Shown: positions 53,376 through 61,789 of the stretch, piece after piece
How positions within the stretch are numbered: position 1 is the stretch's first letter
Layout: the number at the start of each line of letters is the position of its first letter
Assembly: GCA_964552465.1 (NCBI GenBank)
Contig: CAZKGR010000008.1
Span: 60,537 to 124,536 of the forward strand
Origin: BMS3BBIN04 sp964552465
GTDB taxonomy: Bacteria > Electryoneota > Electryoneia > Electryoneales > Electryoneaceae
Length of the DNA: 64,000 nt
Direction of reading: 5' to 3'
Program-made: the position numbers and the translations under genes
Notes under the pieces: generated by a model
What the model was told of the DNA's origin: nothing
The model's database searches: none
Seen by the model: the letters and a program-made list of their open reading frames with translations, nothing else

Positions 53376-53678
53376 GGTGGCGGCTGCATTGGGTGGCCCC
53401 ACTTGCCACGTCAAGTGGGGTGTCTTCGCTGTTAGTCTGAATACGCGCGTTATGGTTCAAACCATCAACCCCGGAGAAACCCGACTTGGTGTAACAAGTC
53501 GGGCCACCCGCCTTCGCTGCGCTCAGGATGACGGCAACTGCGCTCAGGATGACAGCAAGGGCCACCCGCCCAGATTCAGGTATTGGTTTTACATCGTTCC
53601 GGCAGTACGTTGCGGCCTGAGTGTGGCAGACCTATATTCGGAGGTGGTCTGCGCATGTACTGAACTCCATATTTGAGG
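53376..53678. other. Intergenic region filled by repeats
   Basis: 303 bases between the MFS gene and the receiver-domain gene. Apart from the composite repeat above, only 100 bases remain upstream of the receiver start. No gene or clear promoter was recognised. Confidence 0.55.
53391..53570. repeat. Composite repeat bounded by GGGTGGCC and its inverse
   Basis: Begins with GGGTGGCCCCACTTG, CCACGT, CAAGTGGGGTGTC (53391-53421). A second hairpin CCCGACTTG, GTGTAA, CAAGTCGGGCCACCC lies at 53479-53509. Two CGCTCAGGATGACG fragments (53519-53553) precede the terminal GGGCCACCC at 53561. The layout matches 51873-52042. Confidence 0.75.
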
Positions 53679-54083
53679 ATGGACATTCGCTTGAAGAACG
53701 ATAGCACCAAATCGGCTGGAAGAATAATGATCGTGGACGATGAGCTGGATATCAGCGATTTCCTGTCCACCTTCTTCCAGATGAAAGGCTACGAAACTTT
53801 TGTTGCCAACAGTGGCCATGCCGCGATTGAAGGGCTGCCGGGTTTCAACCCGCATGTTGTGCTGCTTGATGTTCGCATGCCGGATATGGACGGTCTCGAG
53901 ACACTGAAACACATTCGCAAGATCGACAAGCAAGTCGGTGTGATCATGGTGACGGCTGTCCATGAGATGAACATCGGACGTGAAGCGCTCAGCCTCGGTG
54001 CGGCCGATTTTGTCACCAAACCGGTGGACCTCGAATACCTCGAAACGACAGTGATGGTCAAGCTGGTCAGCTTGATTCAGTAG
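53679..54083 (+). CDS. Stand-alone response regulator receiver
   Basis: 134 residues from the ATG at 53679; a TTG two codons earlier is possible. The receiver fold is intact: acidic pair Asp20-Asp21 in IMIVDDELD, phospho-acceptor Asp64 in VVLLDVRMPDMDG, Thr in IMVTAVHE and Lys in FVTKPVDLEY. No output domain is attached, so it would act through protein contact or as a relay. The histidine kinase is not adjacent; the one at 60 kb is followed by its own receiver. tatA starts 36 bases downstream. Confidence 0.93.
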   Translation: MDIRLKNDSTKSAGRIMIVDDELDISDFLSTFFQMKGYETFVANSGHAAIEGLPGFNPHVVLLDVRMPDMDGLETLKHIRKIDKQVGVIMVTAVHEMNIGREALSLGAADFVTKPVDLEYLETTVMVKLVSLIQ

Positions 54084-54119
54084 CTGAAATGTCGGGGCGA
54101 ACGCCCCAGGGAGATAACC

Positions 54120-54314
54120 ATGTTTGTGCCGATGTACATCCCGGGTCACTGGGAAATAATCATTGTCGTGATCGCGATTCTGGTGCTGTTCGGTGGACGT
54201 AAGATTCCTGAAATGATGAAGGGAATCGGTACAGGCATCAAGGAGTTCAAGAAGGGTGTGCGTGAGGACGAACCGGAAAAAGAGATCAGCGACGATTCGG
54301 AGAAGACGGATTGA
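54120..54314 (+). CDS. tatA: Twin-arginine translocase TatA/E
   Basis: 64 residues. The N-terminal helix WEIIIVVIAILVLFGGRKIP has the FGG(R/K)KIPE hinge of TatA, followed by an amphipathic helix (EMMKGIGTGIKEFKKGVRED) and an acidic tail. TatA forms the pore through which folded proteins are exported. The start ATG follows GGGAGATAACC. No tatC is nearby. Its 3' side is bounded by the RAYT element 30 bases later. Confidence 0.95.
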   Translation: MFVPMYIPGHWEIIIVVIAILVLFGGRKIPEMMKGIGTGIKEFKKGVREDEPEKEISDDSEKTD

Positions 54315-54344
54315 GTCTGGAGTGGGGAGATTAGAGATAAAGAT

Positions 54345-54535
54345 GGGTGGCCCGGGTAATCTTGTTACCCGTGTTTCATTGTTTGCTGGATATTGGTTGG
54401 GTGGCCCGGGGAATCATACACGCGATGCGTGTTGTTCCCCGGGTTTCATGGTTTTGACGTTGTGGTATCTGCAGTCGTAGGAATGACACCCGGGTAACAC
54501 AGCTGAACAGATTGCTGTGATTACCCGGGCCATCC
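54345..54535. repeat. Three REP hairpins left of the RAYT gene
   Basis: Unit 1 (54345-54380): GGGTGGCCCGGGTAA, TCTTG, TTACCCG. Unit 2 (54399-54451): GGGTGGCCCGGGGAA with inner CACGC-GAT-GCGTG and TTCCCCGGGTTTCATGG. Unit 3 (54486-54535): reverse orientation, ACACCCGGGTAA with inner CACAGC/GCTGTG and TTACCCGGGCCATCC. Confidence 0.88.
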
Positions 54536-54558
54536 GTCCGCGTCAGAATGTCATGACA

Positions 54559-55107
54559 TCAGGCAACAGGCACGTGGGCAGGATTCACAATCGCAAACTC
54601 ACCCGTGTTCCATTCTTTGCAGCTACTCCACGCATAGTCAACAGCGTCCGTCACCAGTCCGGCACGGACAGGATTGTCATGGATGTACTCCAGCGCCTTT
54701 GCGACATGCTCTGGTGTCCATAGGCTTCGATCATACCCGCCACCCCGTTGCCAGAACAACGGCTGACCTTTCGAATCGTGCAGTGAAGTCCACACATCCT
54801 GCTGGTGTTCCGCAAGCCAGTGCAGGCCTTTGCGTGCAGTGCGTTGCTTCAACACTGTCAGAAACTCACGGACGGGCGTGTCCGAGGCGGAATAGACCAT
54901 CAAATGGACATGGTTGTGCATGATGACGTAGGACCAGACATGGATTCCCAATTTGTCCGCCTGGTACTGAAGGTGATCCCGAAAGATCGAACACAAGGGA
55001 TTAAACCGGAATACGCGCTTGCGTTGATAGCAACCAAAAGTGAGGAATCGCGCGGTGCCGGGTGTTTCAATACGTTGTGGTTTGGGTTTGTGTGGGCTGA
55101 TTGGCAT
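54559..55107 (-). CDS. REP-associated tyrosine transposase (RAYT, Y1/TnpA_REP)
   Basis: 182 residues, a normal size. The HUH metal-binding motif is present in YVIMHNHVHLMVYS. The N-terminal RFLTFGCYQRKRVFRFN and C-terminal VAKALEYIHDNPVRAGLVTD with YAWSSCKEW match REP-associated transposases. The likely catalytic Tyr lies in ALEYIHDNPVRAGL. RAYTs act on single-stranded REP hairpins. Here the gene is flanked by such hairpins on both sides, so it is the probable source of the dispersed units. The gene appears intact. Its start overlaps the extended end of the lipoprotein frame. Confidence 0.93.
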   Translation of the reverse strand: MPISPHKPKPQRIETPGTARFLTFGCYQRKRVFRFNPLCSIFRDHLQYQADKLGIHVWSYVIMHNHVHLMVYSASDTPVREFLTVLKQRTARKGLHWLAEHQQDVWTSLHDSKGQPLFWQRGGGYDRSLWTPEHVAKALEYIHDNPVRAGLVTDAVDYAWSSCKEWNTGEFAIVNPAHVPVA

Positions 55108-55429
55108 GATGCGTGAATCTATGCAGGGAAGCGGTTGTCTTCAACACGCACGGGCTAACAAACCATGAAACCCGGGGAACAACCTGCTGCGCAGTCTGAT
55201 TCCCCGGGCCACCCGACTGATTTCTTGCTGCGTTTGGAAGTCTAGAATCTACTGCTTTCACAATAGATAAAGAAAACCCAGTATCGGGATTGCCAATTAT
55301 AGATGGCGAATCTTGTATTGGAATATTAACCATGTCTTTTTGGTTAACAGTTCTAGCACAACCATCAAATACTACTACTGCAACAATGACAGCGAGGGAA
55401 AATACAAGCATCTTTGAGTGCACACGCAT
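55067..55429 (-). pseudogene. Small lipoprotein gene, 3' end replaced by the RAYT element
   Basis: ATG 55429 follows a fine GGAGGAG site. The signal peptide with Cys in VVFDGC indicates a lipoprotein. About 72 codons (to ARNQSGG) precede the element boundary at 55214. The remaining 49 codons are translated from the REP hairpin and element DNA, and they overlap the RAYT start by 41 bases. I infer that the original C-terminus was lost. The family is not recognised. It may still be secreted as a short product. Confidence 0.65.
55163..55214. repeat. REP hairpin right of the RAYT gene
   Basis: CCATGAAACCCGGGGAA (55163-55179), inner CTGC/GCAG, TTCCCCGGGCCACCC (55200-55214). It is the inverse of the unit at 54399-54451, so the gene is enclosed by inverted copies. 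Confidence 0.9.
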
Positions 55430-55515
55430 GAATTATCTCCTCCTGCAAGGTTGGGATATTGCAAATCGCGTAAAATATACTGTTAGTTTATCAATATGTC
55501 AACTAAAAACATCCA

Positions 55516-57066
55516 TCACTGATGTTCTTCTTTCAGCAGATCGTTGACGGTTTTGACGGGATTGAAGGTGAAGGCCGGGACTTCGACGAAGACGGTCAGC
55601 CAGTCAGCCATGGACCCGTTCCACAGGCCGGGCAGTTCCAGCGCTTTCAGGTCTTTGCCGTCCCTGGACTTGTGCGAGATGAACGCAGTATCGTGATCGA
55701 CGTACGCGTTCAGGTCGTACGGCCGTCCGTGATGGTCGCGGAGGACGCAGACGAGGTCCACGGGATTGAAGTGTGTCGCGGATGCGAGGATCGCCTGCTG
55801 GACAGAATCGTCCGGGTCAACCTGTACCGTTTCCACGATCTGGCGGTCAATTCGTCTGCTGGAATGTTTCACCCAGCACGGTCCGCCGCCCGGTTCGCCT
55901 TCGTTTATCACCATCCCGCAGACACGTAGCGGCCGGTTCAACGCGTGCAGCAGCGCGTATTGCCTCGAGATTGGTTCCATCGACTCGATGCCGGGCATGT
56001 GCAGTTGTAGTTCCTTGGTCGCGAACTCGATGATCTCTTCCAGGCGGGAAGCGTTCAGGTGGTGCGCTTCGAGATCGAACAGGGCGTCGTTTCGTTTATC
56101 GGTCAACTGGATGGCGTATCCGCCGAGCACGCGTTTCTCGACGTTGGACGCTTCCGCCCGCACTGGAGGGAGCACGTTATCGATGTTCTTGATGAAGACG
56201 GTGTCGGCGTCCAGCTCGCTGAGGTTCTTCAGCAACGCGCCGTGTCCGCCGGGCCGGAAGACGAGGCGTTCCATCATATCACGGAACGGCTGGTTGTCCA
56301 TGTCTGCGGCGATGGTGTCGGTGGATGGCGACTGGTGGCTGAAGCTGATGTCGAACTGGACGTTCGGGTGTTGCGTTGCCCAGATGGCGGTTTCGGTTTC
56401 GAAGCCGGGCTGGTGCTCCGGTGAGACGGTGAAGTGGAGTGTGGCGATTTTGTCTGATGACAGCAGGGTTTCGACCGCTTCGAGCATGTGTTCGGCGACG
56501 GGTGTGCGGCAGATGTCGCCGTCCTGGTGGAACGCGATCAATCCCTTTGGCAACCCAGCGAGGTTAAGACCTTGGGCGTCGAACATCGCGGCGAGGATGA
56601 TTTCGTAGTCGCCGTTTTCCAGCCACACCGCCGGGTCGAGACCACGGCGCGTCAGTTCGTCAACAAGTTGCGCGTAGAATGCGAACCGTGGCAGTCCGTC
56701 GAAGAATGCGAGGCCGAAGTGGGCGTCCTCGTCCTCGGCAGCGGCACGGACTTCGAGCTTTTCGTGTGAACAGTCGGCGTACTCGTGCAACGCGAGCAGT
56801 GATTTGAACATGCGTGATGCGGCGCCGGACGCTGGCACGAACTTCGTGAACCGGCCTTCGGCCGCGGCGGCGTTGTGCATTTCGACAGCGGCTGCGCGTT
56901 CTTCGTTGGAGAGTTGACGGATGCCGTCGCCGGGTGTACATGCACGGTCGAGCACGGTGAACGGGACACCTTGGGCGAAACGCTTAAGCTGCACCTCAAC
57001 GTCTTGCTCGGTGATTCCGTGCTGGTGTAGTTGCTGGCGATCCTGTTCGCTCAGATTGAGCGGCAT
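55516..57066 (-). CDS. DUF4301 family protein
   Basis: 516 residues from the ATG at 57066, five bases after GGGAGAG; upstream in-frame ATGs lie in the repeat-like leader. DUF4301 is common in Bacteroidetes and relatives. Family blocks include VPASGAASRMFKSLLALHEY near residue 90, LPKGLIAFHQDGDICRTPVA, FHFTV-type strands (TLHFTVSPEHQPGFE), VFRPGGHGALLKNLSELDAD and IKNIDNVLPPVRAE. The layout suggests a nucleotidyltransferase-type fold related to UDP-sugar pyrophosphorylases (KNIDNV, HGALLKNL). The activity has not been shown for the family as far as I know. Confidence 0.9.
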   Translation of the reverse strand: MPLNLSEQDRQQLHQHGITEQDVEVQLKRFAQGVPFTVLDRACTPGDGIRQLSNEERAAAVEMHNAAAAEGRFTKFVPASGAASRMFKSLLALHEYADCSHEKLEVRAAAEDEDAHFGLAFFDGLPRFAFYAQLVDELTRRGLDPAVWLENGDYEIILAAMFDAQGLNLAGLPKGLIAFHQDGDICRTPVAEHMLEAVETLLSSDKIATLHFTVSPEHQPGFETETAIWATQHPNVQFDISFSHQSPSTDTIAADMDNQPFRDMMERLVFRPGGHGALLKNLSELDADTVFIKNIDNVLPPVRAEASNVEKRVLGGYAIQLTDKRNDALFDLEAHHLNASRLEEIIEFATKELQLHMPGIESMEPISRQYALLHALNRPLRVCGMVINEGEPGGGPCWVKHSSRRIDRQIVETVQVDPDDSVQQAILASATHFNPVDLVCVLRDHHGRPYDLNAYVDHDTAFISHKSRDGKDLKALELPGLWNGSMADWLTVFVEVPAFTFNPVKTVNDLLKEEHQ

Positions 57067-57432
57067 GTTCTCTCCCGATGGAGTCATTCGATGCATATGC
57101 CCCCGTTTGCTTGTCAAACGGGGTTTTGTTGTGTTGACTGACTGGGTTACTTATCCGACAACCCAACATTCCCATGTTGGTCAAGCCAACATGGGCATCT
57201 ATAGACCTGACGCCATTAGACCTAACAATGTCAACACAATAACACCCTTGGTGCGAGACACTTTCGTGCCACCCGTCTCCTCGAGGATGCTGATAAATGT
57301 CTTCGATCACGTCGCCTTCAGGAGAACCTGACGCATTGCGTCCCTTCACGGAATGTTGTACCTTTATTCACAAGGTGCCGGATAACCTCGTTTATCTGGG
57401 CCGAAACCGAGCGATTGAACAGGACCCAGCCA
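57067..57432. other. Divergent region with two hairpins
   Basis: 366 bases between the divergent DUF4301 and PEP-synthase-like genes. CCCCGTTTG, CTTGT, CAAACGGGG (57101-57123) with TTTTGTTGTG to the right resembles a rightward terminator, although no rightward gene precedes it. ACAACCCAACATT, CCCATGTTGG, TCAAG, CCAACATGGG, CATCT (57158-57199) matches the unit at 47667. No gene is supported. Confidence 0.6.
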
Positions 57433-60000
57433 ATGAACTGGATCCAGAATCTGTTGCGTGGCGATAAAGCGGGCAAGCAGTCGTCCACATCTGTTGATGA
57501 TGCGGCTGAATTGCAGGATTTGCGGGATCGTTTCGACAGCTTTCGCGAGTTGGTCGAAAAGAACAACGAAGTTCTCTCGCTGATCGGCGATATGGAAGAA
57601 AAGGCGCAGGGTGAGTTTCTTTTCGATATCGCATATGTTCGTGGTTGTATAGATCAGATTCAAAGTGGTGTCGCGAATATCATCGACTTGATGATCGAGC
57701 GGGGTGGGGCTGAGTATGAAACACTCCGTGTTCGCTTTGCGGCGATCATGAATCAGGTTCACGGTCTTCTTCCGGGACAGTATAGCCAGCAGGCTGGTGA
57801 GCTTGTCATGGACTTCGACCGCATCAACCGGGTGCATGGAGCCATTGTCGGCGGCAAGAACGCTCAGCTCGGCGAGATGCGCACCCTCGGCCTGAAAGTC
57901 CCCCGCGGATTTGCGATCACCGCGGCAGCCTTCCATTTGTTCCTCGAAGAAAACAAGCTGCATCAGCGCATTCAGGATACGTTGGCATCGCTGGACATCC
58001 GCAGCCAGGACGATCTCGTCGAAGCCAGTAAATCGCTGAGGGAACTCGTTATGACGTCAGAGTTGCCCGAAGTGTTGATGAAGATAGTCCTGCGGTCATT
58101 TTCGGAGTTGAAGGAGAAGACGGGTTCGAGTTTTGTCGCGCTTCGTTCGAGCGCTGTCGGCGAAGACACGCTGTTCAGTTTTGCTGGACAGTACAGCAGC
58201 TTCCTGAACGTTGCAGAAGGCGAAATCCTGAATCACTATCGGGAGATCCTGGCCAGCAAGTACAGTCCGCGCGCGATCTACTATTTCCTGAGTCACTCGA
58301 TGGAAGAGGCCGGCCTGTCGATGAGCGTGGGTTGCACCGAGCTGGTGGATGCGAAAACATCCGGTGTGATTTATTCCCACGATCCGCTCGACGCCGACAA
58401 CGATTCCATTCACATTCACGCGATTTATGGGCTGGGACCATACCTGGTTGGCGGAGTTCTGACTCCGGATGTATACATCATGCGCAGCAGCACATTTGAG
58501 CTGCTCGACAAGACAATCCATACCAAGTTTGTGCAGCTTCGTCCTGATGGATCTGGCGGAACGGTTGAGGTCGAAGTTCCTGATGATTTGCGTTACAAAC
58601 CGTGCTTGAACGAAGTCCAGCTTGCAGAACTCGCAGCCTTGGCAAAGAAGCTGGAGGAGCATTATAACCACCCGCAGGACATTGAATTCGCATACGATCA
58701 GGATGACCAGTTGTATGTATTGCAGTCGCGTCCATTGCGTACAGTCAGGGCCCAGCCAGCGTTTGAGTTACCAGACATGCGAGATGTTGAGTTGCTGGCG
58801 GACGGTGGGACTACAGTTTGCCCGGGCGCAGGGAGTGGGAGGGTGGTTCACGTTTCCGGTAAGGATAGTCTTACCAAGGTCGAACACGGAGATGTGATTG
58901 TTGCCGCGAATCCTTTCCCTTCGATGATCCGCGTGCTGGATCGTGCATCGGCAGTCGTGACAGAGGTTGGCAGTTCTGCCAGCCACATGGCAGCGCTCGT
59001 GCGTGAAAAGCGGATTCCTACGATGGCTGGTCTGGCGAAGGCACGCCAGAAGCTGCCTGAAGGGACCACGATCACGGCTGATGCCACGGGTGGTGTGGTG
59101 TTTGAGGGTGATCATCCGCAACTGGTTCAAGCGCGCCGTCCGGAGTATGACCTTTTCCAGGACACGGCAATATTCGATTTGCTGCGTCAGTTACTCAAGT
59201 TGATCAGTCCGTTGCACCTCGTGAATCCTGGCGATCCTGATTTTCGGCCGGAACGCTGCATGACGCTGCATGACATCACTCGTTTCTCGCATCAGCGGAG
59301 TATCGAGGAAGTATTTGCACATGCGCGACGCATAGGAAGTCGACGCGATCTGGGTGCGCGGCTGAATACGAGTCTGCCACTGCCTGTACACTTGCTGAAC
59401 CTGGACGAAACTGGTAAGCCTTCGCGTAAGCGGGTTTACAACGATCACAACCTGCCATCCGAATCCATGCAGATTTTCTGGAACGGGATGATGGAAGAGA
59501 AGTGGCCTTTCGCTCATCCAAATCCGGCGAGATTGCAGGTCGCACGTGGTAAGGATTCAGGACTACCTGGTGAACAGCAATTCACCGAGATCAGTTTCGC
59601 GGTGGTCCGAAATCACTATATGCTGGCGAGTCTGCGCCTTGGTTACCATTTCACGAGCGTGGAAGCGGAACTGACTGACGATCCGTCACGTAATTTCATC
59701 CGCATTCACTACAAGGGTGGTGGTGCGGCGAATGAACGCAGACGTCGCAGGATTTCATTGCTTGAGGAACTGTTGGATCGGATGGGCTTCGAGCATACGG
59801 TGAAGTCTGATTTCATTGACTGCCGGTCGGCGGACATGTCCCGCGAACAGACTGAGCTTAATTTGAGGCGAGCCGGACGTCTGGTCATACTCACCAAGCA
59901 ACTTGACATGGCGTTATCGAACGAGCGAATTACCCGTTGGTACATAGAAGATTTTGCACGCAAATTGGAGCTTGAACATTCACGGGTATTCCCACTATGA
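57433..60000 (+). CDS. PEP synthase/PPDK-like protein without the PEP barrel
   Basis: 855 residues from the ATG at 57433. A helical, partly coiled-coil head (about 10-125) precedes a PPDK N-terminal ATP-grasp domain (about 135-445: VGGKNAQLGEMRTLGLKVPR, SSFVALRSSAVGEDT, DIEFAYDQDDQLYVLQSRPL). A swivelling phosphohistidine domain (about 460-560) has His518 in EVGSSASHMAALVRE. The TIM barrel that binds PEP or pyruvate is missing. It is replaced by about 280 residues of unknown fold that contain HLLNLDETGKPSRKR. The enzyme may phosphorylate another acceptor, as rifampin phosphotransferase does. It overlaps the histidine kinase gene as ATGA. Confidence 0.85.
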   Translation: MNWIQNLLRGDKAGKQSSTSVDDAAELQDLRDRFDSFRELVEKNNEVLSLIGDMEEKAQGEFLFDIAYVRGCIDQIQSGVANIIDLMIERGGAEYETLRVRFAAIMNQVHGLLPGQYSQQAGELVMDFDRINRVHGAIVGGKNAQLGEMRTLGLKVPRGFAITAAAFHLFLEENKLHQRIQDTLASLDIRSQDDLVEASKSLRELVMTSELPEVLMKIVLRSFSELKEKTGSSFVALRSSAVGEDTLFSFAGQYSSFLNVAEGEILNHYREILASKYSPRAIYYFLSHSMEEAGLSMSVGCTELVDAKTSGVIYSHDPLDADNDSIHIHAIYGLGPYLVGGVLTPDVYIMRSSTFELLDKTIHTKFVQLRPDGSGGTVEVEVPDDLRYKPCLNEVQLAELAALAKKLEEHYNHPQDIEFAYDQDDQLYVLQSRPLRTVRAQPAFELPDMRDVELLADGGTTVCPGAGSGRVVHVSGKDSLTKVEHGDVIVAANPFPSMIRVLDRASAVVTEVGSSASHMAALVREKRIPTMAGLAKARQKLPEGTTITADATGGVVFEGDHPQLVQARRPEYDLFQDTAIFDLLRQLLKLISPLHLVNPGDPDFRPERCMTLHDITRFSHQRSIEEVFAHARRIGSRRDLGARLNTSLPLPVHLLNLDETGKPSRKRVYNDHNLPSESMQIFWNGMMEEKWPFAHPNPARLQVARGKDSGLPGEQQFTEISFAVVRNHYMLASLRLGYHFTSVEAELTDDPSRNFIRIHYKGGGAANERRRRRISLLEELLDRMGFEHTVKSDFIDCRSADMSREQTELNLRRAGRLVILTKQLDMALSNERITRWYIEDFARKLELEHSRVFPL

Positions 60001-61367
60001 GTCCTCCGATGGCACGTGCACGCATTGCCTGGGTCAAGCTGGTTCAGTGGCCGTTTCTGGTGCCAGCCACTGCCGCAATGTTCCTCGTTGTATTCGTTGG
60101 GACAACCTGGCTGTTAATGCAAATGGCGCAGGAAACGGGATCTAATCGAACCCAGGTCCTGCTGATAGTAGCGCTCGTGATGATTATGTTCTTCTTCGGT
60201 TTAGTCATCGCCTCGTATCAACAGCGGCTATCCAAACGGTTGAAGCTGGTTATCAGTGAGCAGGATCAGATTCTGGCGAGTGTGTTGACGAACAGTGTCG
60301 ATGCTGTGATCGTGTTCGATAACGAAGAGAAGATTCAAATGTGGAACCGCGGTGCGCATCTCACATTTGGATACACGCCGGAAGAGATCCTCGGGCAACC
60401 TATATCAACTCTGTTACCTTCGGATATGGACTCTGAAGAGGAACTGGCGCGCATGAACAAGATCGTCGCAGAACAGGGCTACATGCGCAACTATATCGCC
60501 AGGCGGGTTACGAAAGACGGTCGTCGAATCACGGTAGATATTTCGCGGACTCCATTTCGCAGCGGTGATGGGCAGTTTGTCGGCCACACAGCCGTGGTCA
60601 AAGATGTGACGGACAAGCTTGAACTCGACCAGAAGATGTACAACGCCGAGAAACTGGCATCAATCGGACTGCTGGCTTCGGGCGTTGCTCACGAAATCAA
60701 CAATCCGCTCACGATAATTCTCGGATTTACGGAGCTGTTGAAAGACAAATTCGATCCGAGTAGTGCTGTATGGGATGATCTGGACAAGATTGAAAATAAT
60801 GCCAACCAGGCCAAGAAGATCGTCGAAGATTTGCTGGGCTTCAGTCGAGCAAAGCAGGGAGTTGAACAGCAGGCCAATCTGCACGAGAGTGTAACGACGC
60901 TTACCGATTTCGTGAGCCAGACCCGGATCGCCAAGAAAGTTGAACTGGAAACGGATGTCGCTTCAGATTTACCGCAGGTTAACGCTGATCCACGAGAAAT
61001 CCAGCAGGTATTATTAAATTTGATCAACAATGCAGTCGCGGCAATAAACAGCAGTACGGGTGTTGTCAGGATATGTGCCTCTCAAATAGATGATAGTTGG
61101 GTGGAATTGCGAGTAACGGACACGGGGAAAGGAATCCCAGCTGAAATCCGGACGAGTGTGTTCGACCCGTTTTTCACTACGAAAGAGTTTGGGGAAGGTA
61201 CCGGATTGGGCTTATCTCTGTGTTATGGATTGGTGAAAAAATGGGGTGGAACGATTGACTTTGACAGTCACACATCTGAAGATGATCCAGACAAGGTAAG
61301 CGGTACTGTGTTTAAGATTCGAATTCCCGTCTATGACGCTGAGTTCAACCCGGAGGCGGCATCATGA
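59997..61367 (+). CDS. PAS sensor histidine kinase
   Basis: 456 residues. Two membrane helices (about 15-38 and 52-72) with only a short loop between them, so sensing is probably cytoplasmic or within the membrane. A PAS domain (about 90-205: LTNSVDAVIVFDNEEKIQMW, GYTPEEILGQPISTLLP) is followed by the dimerisation domain with phospho-acceptor His232 in GVAHEINNPLTIILGF. The ATP lid region has NLINNAVAAI, VTDTGKGIP, FDPFFTTKEF and GTGLGLSLCYG. ATGA overlaps link it to the PEP-synthase-like gene upstream and the receiver downstream. Confidence 0.96.
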   Translation: MSPPMARARIAWVKLVQWPFLVPATAAMFLVVFVGTTWLLMQMAQETGSNRTQVLLIVALVMIMFFFGLVIASYQQRLSKRLKLVISEQDQILASVLTNSVDAVIVFDNEEKIQMWNRGAHLTFGYTPEEILGQPISTLLPSDMDSEEELARMNKIVAEQGYMRNYIARRVTKDGRRITVDISRTPFRSGDGQFVGHTAVVKDVTDKLELDQKMYNAEKLASIGLLASGVAHEINNPLTIILGFTELLKDKFDPSSAVWDDLDKIENNANQAKKIVEDLLGFSRAKQGVEQQANLHESVTTLTDFVSQTRIAKKVELETDVASDLPQVNADPREIQQVLLNLINNAVAAINSSTGVVRICASQIDDSWVELRVTDTGKGIPAEIRTSVFDPFFTTKEFGEGTGLGLSLCYGLVKKWGGTIDFDSHTSEDDPDKVSGTVFKIRIPVYDAEFNPEAAS

Positions 61368-61753
61368 GCCAGCGTATTTTAGCAGTGGATGACGAGCCTG
61401 ACATGCTCGTGCTTCTACAGCGCATCATCAAGGAAAAAACGTCTTACGAGATCATCACGACTAACACTGCGCTGGAAGTTCCTGATCTTCTGGAAAAGAC
61501 GCGATTTGATGTAGTCATCACCGATCTCAGTATGCCGAAGTTGGATGGACTTGATATTTTGCGTCTCGTGAACGAACGTAACCGTGGTGAGTTGGTAATC
61601 TTGATCACAGCGTTCGGAGATTATGAGACTTCGGAGCAGGCAAAGAAACTGGGTGTTTTCGATTACATTCACAAACCATTCAGAAAAGAGCAGATCCTGA
61701 CGACCTTGGACCGTGCGATGAAGGCGAAGAGGGATCGCGATTCAAACGATTGA
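61364..61753 (+). CDS. Response regulator receiver, partner of the PAS kinase
   Basis: 129 residues. Asp9-Asp10 in ILAVDDEPD, phospho-acceptor Asp54 in VVITDLSMPKLDG, Thr in LITAFGD, and Lys in DYIHKPFRKE. There is no output domain. Its ATG overlaps the kinase stop as ATGA, with GGAGGCGGCATC upstream, so the two are produced together. With no DNA-binding part, it should act on a protein, perhaps the PEP-synthase-like enzyme or the transporter in the same run. Confidence 0.95.
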   Translation: MSQRILAVDDEPDMLVLLQRIIKEKTSYEIITTNTALEVPDLLEKTRFDVVITDLSMPKLDGLDILRLVNERNRGELVILITAFGDYETSEQAKKLGVFDYIHKPFRKEQILTTLDRAMKAKRDRDSND

Positions 61754-61789
61754 CAAACGAATTGTCATCGGATATTTGAGGGTTCAAAC

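Larger units (their letters stand above)
54345..55214. mobile_element. RAYT element bounded by inverted GGGTGGCCC
   Basis: An 870-base unit that starts with GGGTGGCCC (54345-54353) and ends with GGGCCACCC (55206-55214). It holds three REP hairpins on the left, the transposase gene, and one hairpin on the right. All hairpins are related to copies elsewhere in the window. The element seems to have landed at the 3' end of the lipoprotein gene at 55429. No target duplication could be identified by eye. Confidence 0.8.

Noticed and set aside
57101..57132. Rightward terminator with T-tract
   Set aside because: No rightward gene precedes it for 2.7 kb; it lies in the leader of the leftward DUF4301 gene and may be another hairpin repeat.
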